Below are positions 17,507-26,329 of a stretch of 64,000 bases of DNA, piece by piece. Position 1 is the stretch's first letter; the number at the start of each line of letters is the position of its first letter. The notes below the pieces were generated by a model. The model worked only from the letters and a program-made list of their open reading frames with translations. It ran no database searches and had not been told where the DNA came from. The DNA comes from CABYIR01 sp038103905 (lineage in GTDB: Bacteria; Pseudomonadota; Alphaproteobacteria; Pelagibacterales; AG-422-B15), in contig JAYNZW010000001.1 of assembly GCA_038103905.1 (NCBI GenBank), forward strand, positions 1-64,000, written 5' to 3'. Both the position numbers and the translations under genes were made by a program.

Positions 17507-17534
17507 ATATTGGCATTGAATAACAATTTTCAAG
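17507..17534 (-). promoter_or_regulatory. Candidate RpoH (sigma-32) promoter of htpG
   Basis: On the minus strand CTTGAAA (17534-17528) is followed after 14 nt by CCAATAT (17513-17507). This resembles the heat-shock consensus CTTGAAA / CCCCATNT or the alphaproteobacterial CCTATAT-like -10. Transcription would begin near 17500, about 15 nt before the htpG ATG. Confidence 0.5.
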
Positions 17535-17614
17535 GTGTTGGGGCTGTATAAATTATAAAAAATATCTAAGATTTTAGCCTTTTTTTATTCAAAATCATTA
17601 GTACAATTGTAATT

Positions 17615-17971
17615 ATGGTTGTTCACTTTCTAAGCCAGCGTCAAGAAATCCAAAAAACCAATTCTGATAAAAATATTACATTTTTTAATAAAAATGAACT
17701 CAGCTCAATTCTTTCATTTTATGGAAAGAAAGTTAGTCAGGGGCTTTTAAAAGATTATGCAATCGATCATTTAAAAACATGTGCTATTTTTTCATTATAT
17801 CGAAATACATTTGAAAGTGCTTATTTACAAATTCACAAAAATAAAAAAACATCAAAATCAAGATCTAAGTATAGTCTAATTAATTCAGCTGGTGTTGCTC
17901 TTAAACACAACGAAAATTTAGAGTCTTTACTAACTTATATTGATAAATCTGGATTGACTGTTGTTAAATAA
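17615..17971 (+). CDS. DUF2794 family protein
   Basis: Conserved alphaproteobacterial protein of unknown function, 118 aa, no signal peptide. The family pattern is clear: FFNKNELSSILSFYGKKVS, then LLKDYAIDHLKTCAIFSLYR, then SKYSLINSAGVALKHNENL. It is probably a small cytosolic alpha/beta protein. It is transcribed away from htpG and ends in a hairpin shared with the convergent Bax-inhibitor-1 family gene. No functional prediction is justified. Confidence 0.82.
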   Translation: MVVHFLSQRQEIQKTNSDKNITFFNKNELSSILSFYGKKVSQGLLKDYAIDHLKTCAIFSLYRNTFESAYLQIHKNKKTSKSRSKYSLINSAGVALKHNENLESLLTYIDKSGLTVVK

Positions 17972-17998
17972 ATGAGTCCCCCATTAAGAGACTCATTT
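17970..17998. terminator. Bidirectional intrinsic terminator
   Basis: Perfect 9-bp stem aaatgagtc/gactcattt (17970-17978 with 17990-17998) with an 11-nt loop and A/T-rich flanks on both sides. It lies between the convergent DUF2794 and Bax-inhibitor-1 genes and overlaps the DUF2794 stop codon by 2 nt. Confidence 0.65.
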
Positions 17999-18014
17999 AT
18001 TGATTTATTTATTT

Positions 18015-18752
18015 CTATCTTCTTTGACCAAATAGTCTTAGAAGCATAATGAATAAATTTATAAAGTCTAAATAAAGAGTTAATGCTCCCATAATAGCTT
18101 TCTTTGCAGCTACTTCGCCACTATCGTAAGCCATATACATATTTTTAATTTTTTGAGTATCATAAGCTGTCAATCCCACAAAAATAAGAACTCCTAAAAT
18201 TGAAACCGCAAAATAAATCGCAGGCGACTGCATGAAAATATTTACGATAGAAGCAATGATAATTCCAATTAAACCCATAAATAAAAATGAGCCAAGACCT
18301 GTTAAATCACGTTTTGTAGTGTAACCATAAATGCTCATAGCACCAAAAGTAATGGAGGTAATAAAAAATACTCTCGCAATACTTGCGCCAGTATATTGTA
18401 AAAAAATTGTGGATAGAGATAGTCCCATTAAGAAAGAAAATACCCAAAACAGAGTCTGAGCTCTAGATGCTGACATTCCTCTGATACCAAAACTCATGTA
18501 CATAACAACCCCAAGAGGTGCCAATGCAACAACCCACATCATTGGACCCGTGTAGAGTGAAACGCCAAGTTGAGTAAGACCCACAATTTCACCATTCGAT
18601 CCAATTACTGCCGTAGCTTGAAAAAGCATATAAGCGATTAATCCAGTTAAAGCTAAACCTGATGCCATATAGTTATAAACTTGAAGCATGTAGTTTCTCA
18701 AACCTTCATCAATAGCAGGAGTGGCTTGAGTAGCTCTTTGTTGATAATTCAT
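18015..18752 (-). CDS. Bax inhibitor-1/YccA family membrane protein
   Basis: Seven-helix inner-membrane protein of the BI-1 (TMBIM) family, 245 aa. Bacterial members include YbhL and YccA; YccA modulates FtsH, and some bacterial homologues conduct calcium. The segments LGVSLYTGPMMWVVALAPLG, FFITSITFGAMSIYGYTTKR and the C-terminal LTAYDTQKIKNMYMAYDSGE are characteristic, including the Asp-rich end. A good ribosome binding site (AAGGAAAA) precedes the ATG. It is transcribed alone. Confidence 0.9.
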   Translation of the reverse strand: MNYQQRATQATPAIDEGLRNYMLQVYNYMASGLALTGLIAYMLFQATAVIGSNGEIVGLTQLGVSLYTGPMMWVVALAPLGVVMYMSFGIRGMSASRAQTLFWVFSFLMGLSLSTIFLQYTGASIARVFFITSITFGAMSIYGYTTKRDLTGLGSFLFMGLIGIIIASIVNIFMQSPAIYFAVSILGVLIFVGLTAYDTQKIKNMYMAYDSGEVAAKKAIMGALTLYLDFINLFIMLLRLFGQRR

Positions 18753-18899
18753 AGATAATTTTCCTTTATAATTATTAAATTTATACTTTAATACATATGT
18801 ATATTTGTAGATAATACAAGATAAGAAAAGATTTCAATATAGGATATAGAGATTTAATTTTAAAAAAAAATATTTAATTTCAATTAGTTAAGGAAAATT

Positions 18900-19928
18900 A
18901 TGGATAAAGTTTTAGTTACAGGAGCATCAGGTTACATTGCGTTGCATTGCATCTCTGAATTACTTAAAAATGGATACTCTGTTAGAGGGTCTCTCAGAAC
19001 ACCTGACAGGGAGTCTCAAGTAAGAAATGCGATCTCAAGTGAGGTAGAAGCTAAAAATAATTTAGAATTTTGTAAGTTAGATTTGACTAGTGATGAAGGT
19101 TGGGAAGATGCAATGAACGGTTGCACATATGTATTACATGTAGCCTCTCCATTTCCATTTAAGGAACCAAAAAATGAAGATGAATTAATTACTCCTGCAA
19201 GAGAAGGTACATTAAGAGCTTTGAATGCTGCAAAAAAAGCAGGTATTAAAAAAGTTGTTCTTACTTCATCTTGTGCCGCTATTCAATATGGTCATAATGA
19301 CCCAGATAAATGTTTCAATCATAATGACTGGACTTTGATTGATGGACAAGGTGTAAGTCCATATGTAAAGAGTAAGACTATTGCAGAACAAGCAGCTTGG
19401 GATTTTATTAATAATCAGGAAGAAAAAAGTTTTGAGCTAACTGTTATAAATCCCTCATTCGTATTAGGACCATCACTAAGTGATGACATAGGCGGCACTT
19501 CTACTGACACAATTAAAAAATTTCTTACAAAAGAAATTCCTGCTGTACCAAATATTTATATGAATTATGTAGATGTGAGAGATATTGCAAAATTACATGT
19601 TGAAGCAATTAAGAATGAAAAATCAAATGGAAAACGTTTTGCATGTACGTCTAATGAGTCAGTCCATCTTGTTGAAATAGCGAGAACATTACACAGAAAT
19701 GGATTTCCTCATGTTACAAAAAAAATTATGCCAGACTTTATAGTAAAATTTTTGGCATTATTTAGTTCTGAAATGAAATCTATGAGAACTTTTTTACATC
19801 AAAAATATTTAATGGATAATTCTCAAACAATAGAAGTTTTTGGATGGGAACCGATTCCATTTGAGAAAACAATTATTGATATGGGTACATCAGTTCAAAA
19901 CATTATGAATGAGAAAAGGAATAAATAA
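18900..19928 (+). CDS. NAD(P)-dependent reductase, dihydroflavonol 4-reductase-like SDR
   Basis: Extended short-chain dehydrogenase/reductase, 342 aa. The nucleotide-binding loop is VTGASGYIALHCISELL and the catalytic Tyr-Lys pair is in SPYVKSKTIAEQAAW. It resembles bacterial aldehyde/ketone reductases of the dihydroflavonol-4-reductase group, with an Arg (GSLRTPDR) that suggests NADPH. A clear AGGA site precedes the ATG. It begins a compact three-gene operon with an aldo-keto reductase (no gap) and a pterin dehydratase (1-nt overlap). The physiological substrate is unknown. Confidence 0.85.
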   Translation: MDKVLVTGASGYIALHCISELLKNGYSVRGSLRTPDRESQVRNAISSEVEAKNNLEFCKLDLTSDEGWEDAMNGCTYVLHVASPFPFKEPKNEDELITPAREGTLRALNAAKKAGIKKVVLTSSCAAIQYGHNDPDKCFNHNDWTLIDGQGVSPYVKSKTIAEQAAWDFINNQEEKSFELTVINPSFVLGPSLSDDIGGTSTDTIKKFLTKEIPAVPNIYMNYVDVRDIAKLHVEAIKNEKSNGKRFACTSNESVHLVEIARTLHRNGFPHVTKKIMPDFIVKFLALFSSEMKSMRTFLHQKYLMDNSQTIEVFGWEPIPFEKTIIDMGTSVQNIMNEKRNK

Positions 19929-20987
19929 ATGGAGTATAGAAAATTAGGAAGAACTGATATTGAGGTAAGCACTATATGTCTAGGCACAATGACATGGGGA
20001 GAGCAGAATACAGAGGCTGATGCCCATGACCAATTAGATTATGCATTAGAGCAAGGTGTAAATTTTATTGATACAGCTGAAATGTATGCTGTCCCAACAA
20101 AAGAAAAAACTCAAGGTTTAACAGAAAAATATATTGGAACTTGGTTTCAAGCTCGAAAGAATAGAGACAAAATTATTTTGGCAACTAAGGTTGCTGGCCG
20201 TTCTGGGCTCTCATACATGAGAGAAAATAATGAGATGACAAGATTATCTCGTGATCACATACACTATGCAGTAGATCAAAGCTTAAAAAGGCTTCAAACT
20301 GATTATATAGATCTATACCAAGTACACTGGCCAGAAAGACCTTTTGGAGCTTTTAGTGGTAAATTGGAATACCGTTATGCCCCTATTCCCGAAGATACTA
20401 TTGATATAGAGGAGACGTTAAGTGCTCTTGGTGAATTAGTTCAACAGGGCAAAATAAGACATATTGGCCTTTCCAATGAAACCCCATGGGGAACAATGAA
20501 ATATCTTGAACTATCAAAAACAAAATCTCTTCCCAGAGTTGTTTCTATTCAAAATGCTTACAATCTTATTAACAGAGCTTACGAGGTTGGTCTCTCTGAA
20601 GTTACTAATCACGAGCAAGTAAGCCTTTTATCATACTCTCCATTAGGGCAAGGGATATTAACGGGAAAATATTTAAATGGTCAAATGCCACAAGGATCTC
20701 GTTTAGCTTTGTTTGGAGATGGGCCTTTAATGTATCGGTATAAAAGACCAAGTGTGAATCTTGCAACTGAAAAATATGTTGAGATTGCAAAAAAGTTTGG
20801 TATTGACCCTGCTCAATTTGCTATTCGTTTTTGTGATATTCAACAATTTATGACGTCAACAATAATTGGTGCCACAACCATGGATCAACTTAAAATCTGT
20901 ATTGGAAGTGTTGATGTTGAAATTACAAAGGAAATATTGAACGAGATTAAAAAAGTTCATGAAGAATTTCCTCATCCTGCTCCATAA
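19929..20987 (+). CDS. tas: NADP(H)-dependent aldo-keto reductase Tas
   Basis: Cytosolic aldo-keto reductase, 352 aa, closely resembling E. coli Tas. The N-terminus has VSTICLGTMTWGEQNTEADA and AEMYAVPTKEKTQGLTEKYI, features specific to that subgroup. The catalytic Asp-Tyr-Lys-His set of the fold can be placed in FIDTAEMY, ATKVAG and YQVHWP. E. coli tas complements tyrosine auxotrophy under starvation by an unclear route. Here it is directly upstream of a pterin-4a-carbinolamine dehydratase, an aromatic-amino-acid hydroxylase accessory. The link to aromatic metabolism is suggestive only. Confidence 0.88.
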   Translation: MEYRKLGRTDIEVSTICLGTMTWGEQNTEADAHDQLDYALEQGVNFIDTAEMYAVPTKEKTQGLTEKYIGTWFQARKNRDKIILATKVAGRSGLSYMRENNEMTRLSRDHIHYAVDQSLKRLQTDYIDLYQVHWPERPFGAFSGKLEYRYAPIPEDTIDIEETLSALGELVQQGKIRHIGLSNETPWGTMKYLELSKTKSLPRVVSIQNAYNLINRAYEVGLSEVTNHEQVSLLSYSPLGQGILTGKYLNGQMPQGSRLALFGDGPLMYRYKRPSVNLATEKYVEIAKKFGIDPAQFAIRFCDIQQFMTSTIIGATTMDQLKICIGSVDVEITKEILNEIKKVHEEFPHPAP

Positions 20988-21277
20988 TGAGAAAACTATC
21001 TATTAAAGATAAAACAACTGCTTTAAAAAAACTAAAGGGTTGGAAAACTGTTAAAAATAGAAACGCAATTACAAAACAATTTGTTTTTGATGATTTTCCA
21101 TCTGCTTTTGAATGGATGACATCAATAGCATTTTATGCAGAGAGAGAAAACCACCACCCTGAATGGCTTAATGTATATAACAAAGTTGATGTCATACTGA
21201 CAACACATGACGCAGGTGGAGTATCCAAGCTGGATATTGATCTAGCAAAAAAAATGGAACTTCAATTTAAAAAATAA
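20987..21277 (+). CDS. phhB: Pterin-4a-carbinolamine dehydratase
   Basis: Dehydrates 4a-hydroxytetrahydrobiopterin to regenerate the quinonoid cofactor; in bacteria it also acts with phenylalanine hydroxylase or molybdopterin pathways. At 96 aa it has the family length and the active-site motif ENHHPEW with LTTHDAGGVS downstream. It starts in a TAATG overlap with tas, so it is coupled to that gene. No phenylalanine hydroxylase is in this window. Confidence 0.9.
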   Translation: MRKLSIKDKTTALKKLKGWKTVKNRNAITKQFVFDDFPSAFEWMTSIAFYAERENHHPEWLNVYNKVDVILTTHDAGGVSKLDIDLAKKMELQFKK

Positions 21278-21280
21278 GAA

Positions 21281-22297
21281 TTAACTTTTATAAAAAGAAG
21301 TTGTAAGAGCAATTTTTCCTGTCGCCTTTCGAGCAAGTATTGTATCTAATGCATCAGCTGCATTTTCTAATACAAATGTTTGTGTAACAGGTGCTTTAAT
21401 TTTTCCTTCCTCATGCCATTGAGCAAGCTGCTGCATATTAGCTAAATGATTTTGCGGCTCTCTCATTGTAAAAGCTCCCCAAAATACTCCAACAGCTGAA
21501 CAACCTTTAACTAAGTAGAGATTGAGTGGGATTTTAGGTATATTTCCAGCAGCAAAACCAATTACTAAGAAACGACCAGCCCAGGCAATACTTCTAAGTG
21601 CAGGCTCTGTAAAATCACCACCAACAGGATCATAAATTACATCTGGGCCATTACCACCAGTTGTTTTTCCAATATCATTTCTAAATAATTTTATTTGATC
21701 GCGATCTTTTAGATCATACCCACCATAATTAATAACTTCATCAGCACCATATTCTTTACAAACATCAAGTTTGTCATCGCTAGATGCCGCAGCTACGACT
21801 TTAGCTCCCATTGCTTTTGCAATTTCAATTGCGGAGATCCCAACGCCTCCGGAAGCTCCCATAATTAAAACAGTTTCACCTTCTTTCAACTGTGCTTTAT
21901 CTTTAAGAGCGTAGTGTGAAGTTCCGTATGTAAGGGTAAAGCATGCAGCTGTTGCAAAATTCATATTAGTTGGTTTTTTAAATAATTGATTTTTACTGAT
22001 TAAAATTTGTTCTGCAAAACCCCCATTACCAGGCATACCTATAACTTCATCGCCAACATTAAATTCTGTAACTCCCTCACCAACTGCACTAACTACGCCA
22101 GAAAGTTCTCCACCAGGAGTAAATGGGAGAGGCGGCTTAAATTGATATTCATTCTTGATTATCAATGTATCAGGAAAATTGACTCCAGCTGCGTGAATAT
22201 CTACTAAAACTTGGTTTTTTGACGGCTCTCCTATATCAATGTCTTCATAGACTAGTGAGCTAGGTGGTCCAAATTCTTTACAAACTATTGCTTTCAT
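21281..22297 (-). CDS. NADPH:quinone oxidoreductase family protein
   Basis: Medium-chain dehydrogenase/reductase of the zeta-crystallin/quinone reductase type, 338 aa, cytosolic. The GroES-like N-terminus (GVNFPDTLIIKNEYQ, PFTPGGELSGVVSAVG) lacks the cysteine lobe of zinc alcohol dehydrogenases. The Rossmann loop is MGASGGVGISAIEIAKAMGA. It probably reduces quinones or enoyl compounds with NADPH. Its start codon is only 23 nt from that of the divergent IalB-like gene, so the two promoters must overlap one another or lie in coding sequence. Confidence 0.87.
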   Translation of the reverse strand: MKAIVCKEFGPPSSLVYEDIDIGEPSKNQVLVDIHAAGVNFPDTLIIKNEYQFKPPLPFTPGGELSGVVSAVGEGVTEFNVGDEVIGMPGNGGFAEQILISKNQLFKKPTNMNFATAACFTLTYGTSHYALKDKAQLKEGETVLIMGASGGVGISAIEIAKAMGAKVVAAASSDDKLDVCKEYGADEVINYGGYDLKDRDQIKLFRNDIGKTTGGNGPDVIYDPVGGDFTEPALRSIAWAGRFLVIGFAAGNIPKIPLNLYLVKGCSAVGVFWGAFTMREPQNHLANMQQLAQWHEEGKIKAPVTQTFVLENAADALDTILARKATGKIALTTSFYKS

Positions 22298-22320
22298 TAT
22301 GTTTAATCCCGATATAAATT

Positions 22321-22845
22321 ATGTTTATGAAAAAAATCAATATTAAACTAATTACACTTTTTTTTCTACTATCTTCGTTTAGTGCTCATGCAGTTCTGGA
22401 GACAATCCATCTTGGAACTTTTGGTTCAGGTAAAGCGTGGCAAGCGAAACAGTATGGTGAAGGTGAATCAAAAATATGTTTTATGATTTCAAAGCCAATT
22501 CAAACATCTCCAGATGGTCTAAATAGGGGTGATCATGCTTTGATGTTGTCAAATTTTGTCTCTGATGGAATTAAACATGAACCAAGCATCGAAGCAGGAT
22601 ATACATTTAAGTCTAAAAGTATGGTAGAAGTCACAATTAAAGCAAATACATACAAATTTTTTACTATTGAAGATAGAGCTTGGTTAGCAGATGGACAAAA
22701 TGCAAATCAACTTGTTAAAGATATGAAAAATGGATCACGGGTTAAAGTACAAAGTATTTCTAGTCGTGGTACAAAAATTACAGATACATACTCTCTTATA
22801 GGATTTACAAAATCTTTATCAGCCATTGATAAAGCTTGCTCATAA
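22321..22845 (+). CDS. Invasion-associated locus B (IalB) family secreted protein
   Basis: Periplasmic protein of 174 aa with a signal peptide (about residues 1-24, ending SAHA). The mature part shows the IalB-family pattern: KICFMISKPIQTSPDG, NRGDHALMLSNF, EAGYTFKSKSMVEV, AWLADGQNANQLVKDMKNGS, SSRGTKITDTYSLIGF and a final Cys that can pair with the first. IalB was named in Bartonella, but the family is widespread in free-living Alphaproteobacteria and its molecular role is unknown. A second in-frame ATG at 22327 could be the true start. Confidence 0.8.
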   Translation: MFMKKINIKLITLFFLLSSFSAHAVLETIHLGTFGSGKAWQAKQYGEGESKICFMISKPIQTSPDGLNRGDHALMLSNFVSDGIKHEPSIEAGYTFKSKSMVEVTIKANTYKFFTIEDRAWLADGQNANQLVKDMKNGSRVKVQSISSRGTKITDTYSLIGFTKSLSAIDKACS

Positions 22846-22854
22846 TAATTAACA

Positions 22855-23949
22855 ATGCAATCTGAAAAAATCAATCTGATTGGTTTCAATCGTGTTCAGC
22901 TTATTAATGAATTATTGAATAGGGAAGTTATTACAGAAAAAGAAAAATATAGAGTTAAACAACTTTGGCATTGGATTTATTTTCAAGGAGTAAGTGATTT
23001 TTCTAAAATGACAACTTTTTCAAAATCCTTTCAAGCTAAATTATCAAAATATTATTCTATTGATCGACCTACAATTACAAATCATCAAATTTCAAATGAT
23101 GGAACAAATAAATGGCTTATTAAATTAAGTGACAATAATCTCATTGAAATGGTTTTTATACCAGAAGTAAGCAGAGGCACCCTCTGTATTTCATCTCAAG
23201 TAGGATGCACTTTAAATTGTAAGTTTTGTTTTACGGGAACACAAAGATTAGTAAGAAATCTAACGGCTGAAGAGATTATTGCACAACTTTTATTAGCACG
23301 TGATCAGCTAGGAGATTGGCCAACTAATCAATTTAGAAAAATTTCTAATATCGTTTTTATGGGAATGGGTGAGCCTCTTTATAATTACGACAATGCAAAA
23401 ACTGCTGTTGAAATTATTGGAGACAAAGAAGGGATTCAATTATCAACAAAAAGAATTACTCTGAGTACATCAGGAATTGTTCCAAAAATTTTAGAATGGG
23501 GAAAGGATGTTGATACTCGTCTCGCTATTTCTTTGCATGCACCAAATGACTTAATTCGGAATGAAATTGTTCCCATTAATAAAAAATACCCATTGAAAGA
23601 ACTTATTCAGGCCTGTCAGGATTATCCCAGAACAAGAAACTCCAAACGAATTACATTTGAATATGTAATGCTAAAAGGGGTCAATGATAAACCCTCTGAT
23701 GCACGCCAATTAATTAAGCTAATAAAAGGTATTCCAGCTAAAATTAACCTAATTCCCTTTAATCCATGGCCTAATTCTCCATATGAATGTTCAGAGCGAT
23801 CACAAATAAAAAAATTTAGTGACATCCTTAATAATGCAGGTTATTCAAGCCCAATTAGAAAAACACGTGGTCAAGATATCATGGCTGCATGTGGGCAATT
23901 AAAGTCTGCTAGTGTTAAAATTAGGAAAAGTGAATTAAATTTAAGATGA
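22855..23949 (+). CDS. rlmN: Dual-specificity rRNA/tRNA (adenine-C2) methyltransferase RlmN
   Basis: Radical SAM enzyme that methylates C2 of A2503 in 23S rRNA and A37 in some tRNAs. The 364 residues include the cluster motif CTLNCKFC (Cys118, Cys122, Cys125), the C-terminal methyl-carrying cysteine in MAACGQL (Cys346) and conserved blocks GMGEPLYNYDNA and LAISLHAPND. The gene starts 9 nt after the IalB-like gene and overlaps argG by 4 nt (ATGA). Confidence 0.95.
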   Translation: MQSEKINLIGFNRVQLINELLNREVITEKEKYRVKQLWHWIYFQGVSDFSKMTTFSKSFQAKLSKYYSIDRPTITNHQISNDGTNKWLIKLSDNNLIEMVFIPEVSRGTLCISSQVGCTLNCKFCFTGTQRLVRNLTAEEIIAQLLLARDQLGDWPTNQFRKISNIVFMGMGEPLYNYDNAKTAVEIIGDKEGIQLSTKRITLSTSGIVPKILEWGKDVDTRLAISLHAPNDLIRNEIVPINKKYPLKELIQACQDYPRTRNSKRITFEYVMLKGVNDKPSDARQLIKLIKGIPAKINLIPFNPWPNSPYECSERSQIKKFSDILNNAGYSSPIRKTRGQDIMAACGQLKSASVKIRKSELNLR

Positions 23950-25142
23950 GTCAAAAAATTAAAAAAGTTGTTTTAGCCTATTCAGGAGGTCTTGATACTT
24001 CTGTTATTTTAAGATGGCTCAAAGAAACATATCAATGTGAAGTTGCAACTTTTACTGCAGATCTTGGTCAAGACGAAGATTTTGAAGCAGTTAAGATTAA
24101 AGCGGCACAACAGGGTACAACTGAAATATTTATAGAGGATTTAAAAGAAGAGTTTGTAAAAGATTATGTCTTTCCAATGTTCAGAGCAAATCCCTTATAC
24201 GAAGGGTATTACTTATTGGGCACGTCAATTGCTCGACCACTTATTGCTAAGAAACAAATTGAAATTGCAAAACAAATTAATGCTGACGCTGTTTCCCATG
24301 GAGCAACAGGTAAAGGAAATGATCAAATTCGATTTGAATTAGGTTACTATTTTCATAATCCTGATATTCACATTATCAGCCCATGGAGAGAATGGGATAT
24401 GAATTCAAGAGAATCACTTGTTAAATATGCTGATCAAAATGGTATCGAAATCCAAAAAGATAAAAGAGGGGAGCAGCCGTTTAGTATTGATGAAAATATT
24501 CTTCATTCGTCAGCAGAAGGTAAGGTTCTTGAAGATCCAAATCAAGAAGCGCCTGAGTATGTATACTCAAGATCAGTATCCCCCTATGACGCACCAGATG
24601 AACCTGAAGAGATTTCTGTTGAATTTAAGTCTGGAGACGCATGTGCTGTAAACAATACTTCAATGAGCGCATTTGAAATTTTAAAAAAATTAAATGAGCT
24701 AGGTGGGAAACATGGTATTGGGAGAATTGATTTAGTAGAAAATAGATACATAGGGATGAAATCAAGAGGAATTTATGAAACACCGGGTGGAACAATACTG
24801 TATCACGCCCATCGAGCTATTGAGAGTCTTACGCTAGATAAAGAAGCTGCCCATATGAAAGATAGTATCAGTTCAAAATATGCTGAGCTTGTTTATAATG
24901 GTTATTGGTTTTCACCTGAAAGAGATATGCTTCAATCAATGATTGATCAAAGCCAAATTAATGTGGAAGGGAAAGTGACTCTTAAACTCTATAAAGGCAA
25001 TGTAATGATCACAGGAAGACAGTCTTCAAAAAGCCTATATAACCCTGATCTAGCAACTTTTGAGTCAGATAATATCTACAGCCAGAAGGATGCTGAAGGA
25101 TTTATCAAATTAAATGCTCTAAGACTAAGACAGAAAAAATAA
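23946..25142 (+). CDS. argG: Argininosuccinate synthase
   Basis: Ligates citrulline and aspartate with ATP in arginine biosynthesis. The 398 residues show the PP-loop AYSGGLDTSVILRWL, the SHGATGKGNDQIRFEL motif and GIYETPGGTIL, all standard for class I ArgG. It is translationally coupled to rlmN by an ATGA overlap. It meets convergent folD with no intergenic base (25142/25143). Confidence 0.97.
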   Translation: MSQKIKKVVLAYSGGLDTSVILRWLKETYQCEVATFTADLGQDEDFEAVKIKAAQQGTTEIFIEDLKEEFVKDYVFPMFRANPLYEGYYLLGTSIARPLIAKKQIEIAKQINADAVSHGATGKGNDQIRFELGYYFHNPDIHIISPWREWDMNSRESLVKYADQNGIEIQKDKRGEQPFSIDENILHSSAEGKVLEDPNQEAPEYVYSRSVSPYDAPDEPEEISVEFKSGDACAVNNTSMSAFEILKKLNELGGKHGIGRIDLVENRYIGMKSRGIYETPGGTILYHAHRAIESLTLDKEAAHMKDSISSKYAELVYNGYWFSPERDMLQSMIDQSQINVEGKVTLKLYKGNVMITGRQSSKSLYNPDLATFESDNIYSQKDAEGFIKLNALRLRQKK

Positions 25143-26024
25143 TTACTCTGCTTGTCGATTTGCTGCATCAACAGTATTTTTCAGTAAACAAGCAATAGTC
25201 ATTGGTCCAACTCCACCTGGAACTGGTGTAATTGCTGAAGCAACTTCAGATACACCTTCATAATCAACATCACCAACCAACTTTGTTTTACCTGTTTCTG
25301 CATCATCAATTCGGTTGATTCCTACATCGATGACTACCGCACCAGGTTTTATCCAATCTTTTTTAACCATTAATGGACGCCCAACAGCAGCCACAACAAT
25401 GTCACCTTGTCTAGTCATCTCCTCAATATTTTTTGTCTTTGAGTGAACAATGCTTACTGTGCACGACTCTTCTAATAATAATTGTGCCATTGGTTTACCA
25501 ACAATATTTGATCTACCAATAATAACAGCATGCATTCCTTTTAAATCAGAAATATGTTGCTTCAACATCAAATAGCACCCAAGAGGAGTACATGGCGTGA
25601 ATGTTTTTTTGAGTAAATCACCACCTATTGAATTTCGTCCAACATTAATTGCATGAAAACCATCTGCATCTTTTGCAGGATCAATTGCGTCAATAATAAC
25701 TCTTGAGTCAATATGATCTGGAAGAGGAAGCTGAACCAAGATTCCATTTACATCTTTGCTTGTATTGAGTTGATTGATTAAATTTAAAAGGTCTATTTCA
25801 GATACAGTCTTTTCAAAAAAGTGATCTTCCACATTCATACCAATCTCTTTTGCCATTTTTGTTTTTGTCTTTACATAAACTTGACTAGCGGGATCTTCTC
25901 CAACAAGAACTACGGCTAACGTTGGTGGATTATTATACCTATCTACAAATTCTGAAACCAAATCTTTAGTGCTTGCCCTAAGATCGGCAGCAATTTGTTT
26001 TCCATCTATAATTTTAGCTGTCAT
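25143..26024 (-). CDS. folD: Methylenetetrahydrofolate dehydrogenase/cyclohydrolase
   Basis: Bifunctional enzyme that interconverts 5,10-methylene-, methenyl- and 10-formyl-tetrahydrofolate, supplying one-carbon units for purines and formyl-Met. It is 293 aa with the catalytic lysine in YVKTKTKMAKEIG, VQLPLPDHID, the Rossmann loop GRSNIVGKPMAQLLL and TPVPGGVGPMTIACLL. It precedes a YggT gene on the same strand, as in several other Alphaproteobacteria. Confidence 0.96.
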   Translation of the reverse strand: MTAKIIDGKQIAADLRASTKDLVSEFVDRYNNPPTLAVVLVGEDPASQVYVKTKTKMAKEIGMNVEDHFFEKTVSEIDLLNLINQLNTSKDVNGILVQLPLPDHIDSRVIIDAIDPAKDADGFHAINVGRNSIGGDLLKKTFTPCTPLGCYLMLKQHISDLKGMHAVIIGRSNIVGKPMAQLLLEESCTVSIVHSKTKNIEEMTRQGDIVVAAVGRPLMVKKDWIKPGAVVIDVGINRIDDAETGKTKLVGDVDYEGVSEVASAITPVPGGVGPMTIACLLKNTVDAANRQAE

Positions 26025-26036
26025 AAAAAATCCTTT

Positions 26037-26321
26037 TTAAAAATTAAAAAAATAAACTCTTATCGAGTCTTGAACAAAAAATAAAAGTAAGATTAAAACA
26101 ATTGGTGAAATATCCAATCCACCAAGATTAGGCAAAAAACGCCTTATAGGATCTAGCAAAGGATCTGTGAGTCTTCTTGTTGCATATAAAATCATTGCAA
26201 CAAATTGATTGTATGTATTAATTATATTAAATGCAACTAACCAACTAATGACAACATTTGCAATAACAATATAAAAATAAATATCTATAATTCTATAAAT
26301 TAGGATAGCTATTGGTTCCAT
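26037..26321 (-). CDS. YggT family membrane protein
   Basis: Small inner-membrane protein of 94 aa with two hydrophobic segments separated by the conserved block LTDPLLDPIRRFLPNLGGLD and SPIVLILLLFFVQD. The family is linked to cell division or osmotic stress in some bacteria and to cytochrome assembly in chloroplasts (CCB3), but its biochemical role is not settled. Gaps to folD (12 nt) and the amidotransferase (8 nt) suggest one transcript. Confidence 0.87.
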   Translation of the reverse strand: MEPIAILIYRIIDIYFYIVIANVVISWLVAFNIINTYNQFVAMILYATRRLTDPLLDPIRRFLPNLGGLDISPIVLILLLFFVQDSIRVYFFNF

Positions 26322-26329
26322 ATATAATT

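Noticed and set aside
17485..17526. Longer htpG beginning at 17526
   Set aside because: The extra residues are not conserved, and a heat-shock-type promoter lies across the same sequence.
18753..18899. ybhL-type structured leader upstream of the Bax-inhibitor-1 family gene
   Set aside because: The spacer is A/T-rich with no stem of useful length; only an ordinary ribosome binding site is visible.
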